Assembly (NCBI GenBank): GCA_021813335.1 | Contig: JAKALC010000019.1 | Span: 1-11,060 of the forward strand | Origin: a bacterium | GTDB taxonomy: Bacteria > Patescibacteriota > Minisyncoccia > Phycocordibacterales > SBAW01 | DNA: 11,060 nucleotides | Direction: 5' to 3' | Shown: positions 6,710-11,060 of the stretch, piece after piece | Numbering within the stretch: position 1 is the first letter of the stretch | Layout: every line of letters starts with the position of its first letter | Program-made: the position numbers and the translations under genes | The notes under the pieces: generated by a model | What the model was told of the DNA's origin: nothing | The model's database searches: none | The model's input: only the letters and a program-made list of their open reading frames with translations

Positions 6710-7723
6710 CTACCGCTTCGCGACGATGGCTTTCTTGTACGTGTCGAGATGCTCCAAGGCGACGCCCGTGCCGTTCGCGACGCACAGGAGCGCGTCCTTG
6801 GCGACGACCGCCTTGACCCCCGTGCGGCGCAGTACGAGCTCGGGAAAATTGCGCAGCAAGGACGTGCCGCCCGTCATAATGATGCCGCGATCGATGATGT
6901 CGCTCGCGAGCTCGGGCGGCGTTTCCGCGAGGACGTCGCGTATCGCCTTCACCATTTCGCGGAGCTCCTTCCCCATCGCCCGCACGATGTCGTTCGTCTT
7001 CACTTCGACGGAGCGCGGGAGGCCGGTGATGAAATCGCGCCCCTTGATGACGGCTACCGTCTCCTCCTCGACCGGAACGGCCGAGCCCACGGCGATCTTC
7101 ACGCGCTCCGCGGTCTTGTCGCCGATCGCGAGGTTGTAGGTCTTTTTGATATGGTCGGCGATGGCGTGATCGAGCCGATCGCCCGCGCACTTGACCGAGG
7201 TCGAAAAAACGATGCCGCCCAAGGAGATCACCGCGACGTCGATGGTGCCGCCGCCGATGTCGACGATCATATGCCCGTGCGATTCGTGGATGGGGATGCC
7301 GGCGCCGATGGCCGCGAGGATGGGCTCCTTGACGACGTAGGCGCTTTTGGCTCCGGCGCGCACCGCCGCTTCGACGACCGCGCGGCGCTCCGTCGAGGTG
7401 ACGCCCGCGGGCACCGACACCATCACCTCGGGCCGGAAGAACTGGTAGCGGCCGAGCGCCTTGCCGATGAAGTAGCGCAGCATCGCCTCGGTCACGCGGT
7501 AGTCGGCGATGACGCCGTCCTTCATCGGGCGGTACGCGACGATCTCGCCCGGCGTCCGGCCGATCATCTCTTTCGCCTCGACGCCGACCGCGAGGATGCG
7601 CTTGTCTATTTCGGAAACGGCGACGACCGAAGGCTCATTGAGCACGACCCCTTTCCCGGGGACGAAAACGAGCGTATTGGCGGTACCGAGGTCGATGCCG
7701 AGTTTTGGCGTAAAAAAGCTCAT
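6710..7723 (-). CDS. mreB: Second MreB-type actin homologue
   Basis: A 337-residue MreB/Mbl-family filament protein. It keeps the nucleotide motifs: phosphate-1 GIDLGTANTLVFV (9-21), VKEPILAAIG (131-140) with the catalytic Glu of the E-P pair, phosphate-2 DIGGGTIDVAVISLGG (155-170) and the adenosine motif MTGGTSLLRN (283-292). Compared with the other copy at 1188-2240 it starts with a shorter N-terminus (MSFFTPKLG), lacks a clear N-terminal amphipathic helix, and reads KEP rather than EEP near the catalytic Glu. It lies 9 bp after murA and 9 bp before the delta'-like gene, away from mreC, so it may have a specialised role such as Mbl- or MreBH-like paralogues in other bacteria; that role is inference. 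No Shine-Dalgarno sequence is seen. Confidence 0.93.
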   Translation of the reverse strand: MSFFTPKLGIDLGTANTLVFVPGKGVVLNEPSVVAVSEIDKRILAVGVEAKEMIGRTPGEIVAYRPMKDGVIADYRVTEAMLRYFIGKALGRYQFFRPEVMVSVPAGVTSTERRAVVEAAVRAGAKSAYVVKEPILAAIGAGIPIHESHGHMIVDIGGGTIDVAVISLGGIVFSTSVKCAGDRLDHAIADHIKKTYNLAIGDKTAERVKIAVGSAVPVEEETVAVIKGRDFITGLPRSVEVKTNDIVRAMGKELREMVKAIRDVLAETPPELASDIIDRGIIMTGGTSLLRNFPELVLRRTGVKAVVAKDALLCVANGTGVALEHLDTYKKAIVAKR

Positions 7724-7732
7724 ACGGTCGGG

Positions 7733-9055
7733 TCAGGCGGCTGGTTCGCGTCGTATCGACAAGCCGACTCTTCCGAGGCGCGCCTCGATGTCCTCGTAGC
7801 CGCGGTCGATGACGTAGGCATTATCGACAATCGAAGTCCCGTCCGCAACCGCCGCGGCGAGAATGTACGCGAGGCCGGCCCGCAGGTCGGGCGCCTCGAG
7901 CTCCTTGCGGGAGAGCCGCTTGGGGCCGCGGATGAGTATCTTGTGCGGATTCATCACCGTGATGTCGGCGCCCATCCGCACGAGGTCGTCGGCGTAGCGG
8001 AAGCGACCGTCGAAAATAGTTTCGAGAATGGTCGCCTCGCCCGACGTCTGCGTGAGGAGCACGGCGTAGAGGGCCTGCAGATCGGTCGGGAAACCCGGAT
8101 ACTCGTGCGTCTGGATGGAAATGCTCTTAAATTTTTCGTTCGGCACATCGCCCGCCGCCACGCGCACGAAATCGCGGCCGACCTCGAGCGGCACGCCGGC
8201 GCGGGAGAGAGCAGAAAGGAGCGACCCCAGATGCTTCGGCTCGCAGCCGCGGATCGCGAGGTCCTTCCCGGCAAGCGCGCCGAGGATGATGAAGCTGCCC
8301 GCGTCGATGCGGTCGGGGGGCATACGCATCGTGCGGCCTTCCGCGCGGAGCGGCTTTCCCGCGGTGCCCCTGATGTGCACGGTCGTCGCGCCGGCGCCTT
8401 CGATCCGAGCGCCGCACTCGTTGAGGAACGCCGCGAGGGCCGGTATTTCGGGTTCCATAGCGGCGTTCTCGAGCACGGTCTCGCCTTCGGCGAGGACCGC
8501 GGCGAGCATCAGGGTCTCGGTCGCCGTCACGGAGACCTTCGGGAAGAAAATGCGCGCGCCGCGGAGCGTACCGCCCCGCGGCGCGCGCACGGTGAAGTTG
8601 CCATCCGCATCCTCCTGCGTCGAAGCGCCCATCGCCGCGAATCCCATAAGAAAGAGGTCGATAGGGCGCTCGCCCAAAACGCATCCGCCCGGGAACGGGA
8701 ACTTCACTTCGCCCATATCGGCAAGCATCGGGCCCGTGAGCACGATCGAGGCGCGGATGCGCGACGCTATCGAACGTTCGAGTTCGGGCTTCCATTTCTT
8801 AGGCGGCACGATGGCGACCACGTCATCCGTGCGGTCGATCCGCGCCCCGGAGGAGCGCAGGATCTCCGACATCCTCTCCACGTCCTCGATCTGCGGCATA
8901 TTCTCAAGCCTCACCTCGTCTTCGAAAAGGATGCTCGCCGCGAGCGCTTTGAGCGCCGCGTTCTTGGCGCCGCGTATGAAGAGCTCGCCTTTCAGCGTTT
9001 TTTTGCCGCCGAGCCCCTCGATGACGAATCGCTCCTTCGTGGTTCCCTTGTCCAT
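7733..9055 (-). CDS. murA: UDP-N-acetylglucosamine 1-carboxyvinyltransferase MurA
   Basis: Transfers enolpyruvate from PEP to UDP-GlcNAc, the first committed step of peptidoglycan synthesis in the cytoplasm. With the start chosen here it has 440 residues and the two-domain inverse alpha/beta barrel pattern. RGAKNAALKALAAS (28-41) holds the substrate-binding Lys-Asn pair (K31, N32). PGGCVLGERPIDL (122-134) holds the catalytic Cys125, the residue attacked by fosfomycin in Cys-type enzymes. FPTDLQALYAV (322-332) holds the general-base Asp325. The frame is open to an ATG at 9122-9124, but the additional 23 residues do not look like MurA and that ATG overlaps a TATAAT box, so I prefer the ATG at 9053-9055, whose MDKGTTKERFVIEGL matches the usual opening. 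It heads the minus-strand series, 9 bp before mreB2. Confidence 0.94.
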   Translation of the reverse strand: MDKGTTKERFVIEGLGGKKTLKGELFIRGAKNAALKALAASILFEDEVRLENMPQIEDVERMSEILRSSGARIDRTDDVVAIVPPKKWKPELERSIASRIRASIVLTGPMLADMGEVKFPFPGGCVLGERPIDLFLMGFAAMGASTQEDADGNFTVRAPRGGTLRGARIFFPKVSVTATETLMLAAVLAEGETVLENAAMEPEIPALAAFLNECGARIEGAGATTVHIRGTAGKPLRAEGRTMRMPPDRIDAGSFIILGALAGKDLAIRGCEPKHLGSLLSALSRAGVPLEVGRDFVRVAAGDVPNEKFKSISIQTHEYPGFPTDLQALYAVLLTQTSGEATILETIFDGRFRYADDLVRMGADITVMNPHKILIRGPKRLSRKELEAPDLRAGLAYILAAAVADGTSIVDNAYVIDRGYEDIEARLGRVGLSIRREPAA

Positions 9056-9064
9056 TGGCTTCTC

Positions 9065-9093
9065 ATTGTACGGCGAAGCCCCGAAAAGCCCAA
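9065..9093 (-). promoter_or_regulatory. Probable murA promoter (near-leaderless)
   Basis: On the minus strand TTGGGC (9088-9093) and TACAAT (9065-9070) are separated by 17 bp, with 9 bases between the -10 and the murA ATG, the same geometry as at proS. A second candidate -10, a perfect TATAAT, lies upstream at 9125-9130 but has only GTATGA at the matching -35 position; if used it would give a leader of about 60 bases. A weak GAGAAG lies 4 bases before the ATG. Confidence 0.5.
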
Positions 9094-9114
9094 ACGTGGG
9101 GCGTCCGGAGGATA

Positions 9115-9143
9115 TTGACGACATATTATAAACGTGCTAAAAT
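9115..9143 (+). promoter_or_regulatory. Strong sigma-70-type promoter with extended -10, for the 108-aa unknown gene
   Basis: TTGACG (9115-9120), a 17-bp spacer, and TAAAAT (9138-9143) preceded by TGC as an extended -10. This is the best consensus match in the window. Transcription should begin near 9150, giving a leader of about 64 bases. It overlaps the upstream murA -10 candidate on the other strand, so the two directions may compete for RNA polymerase. Confidence 0.72.
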
Positions 9144-9169
9144 TGTTTCATACGATCCTTCAATCAACC

Positions 9170-9201
9170 GCGAACGCCCCTTTCCGGGTCGTTCGCTTTT
9201 T
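9170..9201 (+). promoter_or_regulatory. Leader hairpin with T-run ahead of the ribosome binding site (attenuator candidate)
   Basis: GCGAACG (9170-9176) pairs with CGTTCGC (9190-9196). Inside, CCC can pair with GGG after a one-base bulge. TTTTT (9197-9201) follows directly, so the element has the form of a short intrinsic terminator in the 5' leader, two to three bases before the Shine-Dalgarno sequence. It could attenuate transcription, stabilise the mRNA 5' end, or control access to the ribosome site. I cannot see a clear competing antiterminator pairing. Confidence 0.5.
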
Positions 9202-9202
9202 A

Positions 9203-9209
9203 GAGGAGG
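9203..9209 (+). promoter_or_regulatory. Strong Shine-Dalgarno sequence setting the start at 9214
   Basis: GAGGAGG ends 4 bases before the ATG at 9214-9216. It decides the start of the unknown gene over the in-frame ATG at 9055, which would lie upstream of the promoter. It is the only strong Shine-Dalgarno sequence I find among the genes of the window. Confidence 0.8.
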
Positions 9210-9213
9210 CCCT

Positions 9214-9540
9214 ATGGCCGCTGCCGTATGCAGTATTTCCGAACTTCCGTTCCCGCGTTTCGTCGCCGCGTCGCTCTTCGACCACATAGGCCGCCCCAGC
9301 TACACGGAGCGCGGTATGGTCGCGAAGAAGATCGAGGGGGTTTGCTTTCCCTTCGTGACGATGGGGTCGACGCCTGGTTACCCGGCGCCGATCTACACGC
9401 TGCTCGTGCGAACGAGCCGCGGCAGCTTCAGGATCGACGTGTCGAGGAAGCTTTTCGATCTGACCCGGGTGAAGGATCTCGTCCCCGTCAAGTACCGGGT
9501 CGGGCGCATCTCCGGCCTCCTCAAGGGCCGGCGCCTCTAA
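9214..9540 (+). CDS. Unknown basic protein, 108 aa
   Basis: I do not recognise this protein. It starts MAAAVCSISELPFPRF and has no membrane helix or signal peptide. A central stretch (35-50) is followed by a probable beta-rich C-terminal half: YTLLVRTSRGSFRIDVSRKL (61-80), then FDLTRVKDLVPVKYRVGRIS (81-100) and a basic tail (GLLKGRRL). The alternating hydrophobic strands ending in a V-P-V-K-Y-R pattern suggest a small barrel (SH3- or OB-like), which is a guess from pattern alone. The start is set by the strong Shine-Dalgarno sequence and the upstream promoter. It forms a single-gene unit with its own promoter, structured leader and terminator, divergent from murA. This is a better expression setup than any neighbour has, pointing to an abundant or tightly controlled product. 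Confidence 0.8.
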   Translation: MAAAVCSISELPFPRFVAASLFDHIGRPSYTERGMVAKKIEGVCFPFVTMGSTPGYPAPIYTLLVRTSRGSFRIDVSRKLFDLTRVKDLVPVKYRVGRISGLLKGRRL

Positions 9541-9556
9541 GGCGCCGGGACAAATC

Positions 9557-9594
9557 ACAGCCGACGACTCTGCGAGTCGTCGGCTGTTTTATTT
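9557..9594 (+). terminator. Intrinsic terminator of the 108-aa unknown gene
   Basis: A perfect 14-bp stem (ACAGCCGACGACTC at 9557-9570 with GAGTCGTCGGCTGT at 9574-9587) around the loop TGC, followed by TTTTATTT. It begins 17 bases after the stop codon. The strength and symmetry leave little doubt. The T-run overlaps the region where a -35 box for the next gene would lie. Confidence 0.92.
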
Positions 9595-9608
9595 GCGCTT
9601 CTCCTGCG

Positions 9609-9614
9609 TACAAT
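9609..9614 (+). promoter_or_regulatory. -10 box of a probable leaderless promoter for the PriA-like gene
   Basis: TACAAT lies 6 bases before the ATG at 9621, so transcription would begin at or next to the A of the start codon. The -35 position falls in the T-run of the preceding terminator (TGTTTT or GTTTTA), a weak match. Two further ATGs (9613 and 9616) are out of frame with the gene. Confidence 0.45.
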
Positions 9615-9620
9615 GATGGT

Positions 9621-11060
9621 ATGTGGGTGGTATCGATCTTGCCTCTCGGAAAAGCGGCCCCTCAACGGGAGCTTTCCTATTTCAGCCCGGCTGATCTCGA
9701 AGAGGGCGGCGTCGCGAAGATATCCGCCCGCGGCAAGACGGCATTCGGACTCGTGATACGCTCCTCTCCGCTCTCGGAAATGAAGCAGCACGTGCGGGCG
9801 GCGGGATTCGCGCTTCAAAAAATTTCGGGCGGCGCGCGGCGCATCGTCACGCGAGAGTTCCTACACGCCGCGTTCGAACTCGGGAGAGAGCACGCGTGTT
9901 CCGCAGGGGCCGTTCTCGCGGACCTCATCCCGGCGGCTATTCTTGAGGCGGCCTCCAAGCTTCCCGAAGCCGTGTTCGTTCCCCTTTCGGCGGAAGCACC
10001 GGGGGAAAGACCGGCCGAAGAATTCCTCGCCGGGCCGCGCGATGCGCGCATCGCCGCATATGCGAAACTTGCCGCAGAGACACTCTCGGCAGAGAGATCA
10101 TTTCTTTGCATCGCACCGACGGTCGCCGAGGCGGCGCGCATCGCGCGCGAGCTCGACCGCGCTGCAGGTGGCGTTGTTCTCCTGCACGGCGCCCTTTCGA
10201 AAAAACAAATGCGCGAAACGTGGTCGCGCGCGGCTAAGAGCGCTCGGCCGCTCGTCATCGTCGGAACGGCGCTCGCGCTTTCGTCTCCCCGGCGAGATAT
10301 CGGCTGCGTCGTTCTCGAGCGGAGCGCTGCGTCGGCCTATGCGCGCGACGAGCGCCCCTTCCTTTCCATAGGCGCGTGCGCGCGCGCCCTCGCGCGCGCC
10401 CTCGGCGCCCGCTTCGTAAGCGCGGCCGCTGCGCCGACCGTCGACGCCGTTTTCCGCGTGAAGAAAATCCAGGAAGCACCCGGAGCGAAGCTTTGCGTGC
10501 CCGTGGCGGTCATAGATATGCGGCCGCCGAAGATACACGACGCCCCGGCGCACCTCCGCGCGGCGAAAAAGACATTCGCGGTCTTCTCCGACGAAGCGCG
10601 GGAGCGCATCGGGGAGGCACTCGCCGCCCGGGAGAATGTGCTCGTCATCGCCGCGCGCCGGGGCCTCGCGACCCAGACGGTCTGCGACGACTGCGGCACG
10701 ATCCACTCCTGCGAAACCTGCGGGAAGGCGCTCGCCCTCTTCGAGCGCGGCGGCGCGCGGCGCTTCGAGTGCCCGTACTGCGGCGCCGTGGAGAGCGCCC
10801 GCGCGAAATGCCGCACCTGCGGCGGCTGGCGGCTCTCGCCGCTCGGCATCGGGCTCGAGCGCGCCGCTCTGGAATTGGAAAAGCTTTTCCCCGACGCCCC
10901 GCTCTTCGTTGCGGATGAAGCCGTCCTCGCGAAGCCGGCATCGGCCTCCCGCCTCGCCGCGGAGGCGGAAGCGGCCCGAGGCGCCATCTGCGTCGGGACC
11001 GAAGGCGTTCTCCCCTATCTCGCGGCACCCGTAGCGCTCGCCGTCGCCGCCTCGATCGAC
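9621..11060 (+). CDS. priA: PriA-like primosomal protein N' with degenerate helicase motifs (3' end outside window)
   Basis: 480 codons are present without a stop. The N-terminus (MWVVSILPLGKAAPQRELSY) matches the start of PriA's DNA 3'-end-binding domain. C355, C358, C364, C367, C384, C387, C397 and C400 form the eight-Cys double zinc module of PriA, followed by LSPLGIGLERAALELEKLFP (404-423), a close match to PriA's segment after the zinc module. The helicase core has decayed: the P-loop position reads GPRDARIAAY (138-147) with no G-K-T, and the DEEH box reads LERS (232-235) within VVLERSAASAY. PriA restarts stalled replication forks using ATP-driven unwinding; here ATPase activity looks lost, so a structural or loading role is inferred. 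An upstream promoter lies against the preceding terminator. Start ATG chosen by homology to the PriA N-terminus. Confidence 0.82.
   Translation, partial: MWVVSILPLGKAAPQRELSYFSPADLEEGGVAKISARGKTAFGLVIRSSPLSEMKQHVRAAGFALQKISGGARRIVTREFLHAAFELGREHACSAGAVLADLIPAAILEAASKLPEAVFVPLSAEAPGERPAEEFLAGPRDARIAAYAKLAAETLSAERSFLCIAPTVAEAARIARELDRAAGGVVLLHGALSKKQMRETWSRAAKSARPLVIVGTALALSSPRRDIGCVVLERSAASAYARDERPFLSIGACARALARALGARFVSAAAAPTVDAVFRVKKIQEAPGAKLCVPVAVIDMRPPKIHDAPAHLRAAKKTFAVFSDEARERIGEALAARENVLVIAARRGLATQTVCDDCGTIHSCETCGKALALFERGGARRFECPYCGAVESARAKCRTCGGWRLSPLGIGLERAALELEKLFPDAPLFVADEAVLAKPASASRLAAEAEAARGAICVGTEGVLPYLAAPVALAVAASID

Noticed and set aside
5816..9118. A 1100-codon open frame on the plus strand, opposite nth, the delta'-like gene, mreB2 and murA
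   Set aside because: It is antisense to four well-supported genes. Its translation is Arg-, Asp- and Glu-rich with no recognisable domain, and GC-rich codon use explains the lack of stops.
9055..9213. Upstream ATG at 9055 for the 108-aa plus-strand protein
   Set aside because: It precedes the strong promoter, overlaps the murA start and leader, and has no ribosome site; the ATG at 9214 has AGGAGG.
10376..10410. GC-rich near-repeat (GCGCGCGCCCTC twice)
   Set aside because: It is in frame within the PriA-like gene and encodes alternating A-R-A-L residues; it looks like codon bias rather than an element.
10098..11028. Several minus-strand open frames opposite the PriA-like gene
   Set aside because: They are Arg- and Ala-rich shadows of a frame that carries the eight-Cys zinc module and the PriA N-terminus.
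1..11060. Mobile elements, CRISPR arrays, tRNA or rRNA genes, defence or biosynthetic systems
   Set aside because: No transposase, integrase, regularly spaced repeats, cloverleaf or rRNA-like sequence is visible; the content is housekeeping.

Overview
The window reads as a GC-rich chromosome segment from a streamlined bacterium, most likely a Candidate Phyla Radiation lineage (Parcubacteria-like). This placement is inferred from gene form, not from a marker search. The signs are a 418-residue ProS in which a short Cys-rich segment stands where the editing domain usually is, an endonuclease III without its iron-sulphur cysteines, a minimal delta'-type clamp-loader protein, and a PriA-like protein that keeps the zinc module but has lost its helicase motifs. 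TGA is used as a stop codon (mreB, mreD-like, holB-like, mreB2, murA), so the standard bacterial code applies.

Layout. About 9 kb on the minus strand (9055 down to 1) forms one closely packed series, in transcription order: murA, mreB2, holB-like, nth, frr, rseP, proS, mreB, mreC, a small mreD-like gene, and possibly the first codons of a further gene at the window edge. Gaps are 3 to 110 bp. proS/mreB overlap by 8 bp and mreB/mreC by 14 bp. No intrinsic terminator is visible inside the series. Internal promoter candidates lie before rseP, proS and perhaps frr. On the plus strand, running away from murA, are a 108-residue unknown protein with a strong promoter, a hairpin-bearing leader and a strong Shine-Dalgarno sequence, then a near-perfect intrinsic terminator, then the PriA-like gene that runs off the right edge.

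Function. The minus-strand series combines cell-wall synthesis and cell shape (MurA makes the first committed peptidoglycan precursor; two MreB actin homologues, MreC and the MreD-like protein organise elongation) with translation (ProS, ribosome recycling factor), membrane proteolysis (RseP) and DNA maintenance (Nth, delta'-like). This is mainly a housekeeping region. I see no mobile element, CRISPR array, tRNA, rRNA or defence system.

The most unusual signals are regulatory and evolutionary. Several genes have a TACAAT- or TAGAAT-type -10 box only 6 to 9 bases before the ATG and no Shine-Dalgarno sequence, suggesting leaderless mRNAs. A perfect 10-bp inverted repeat touches the rseP start. 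The unknown plus-strand gene has a terminator-like hairpin just before its ribosome binding site. Several replication and repair proteins keep their fold signature but have lost catalytic or cofactor residues.
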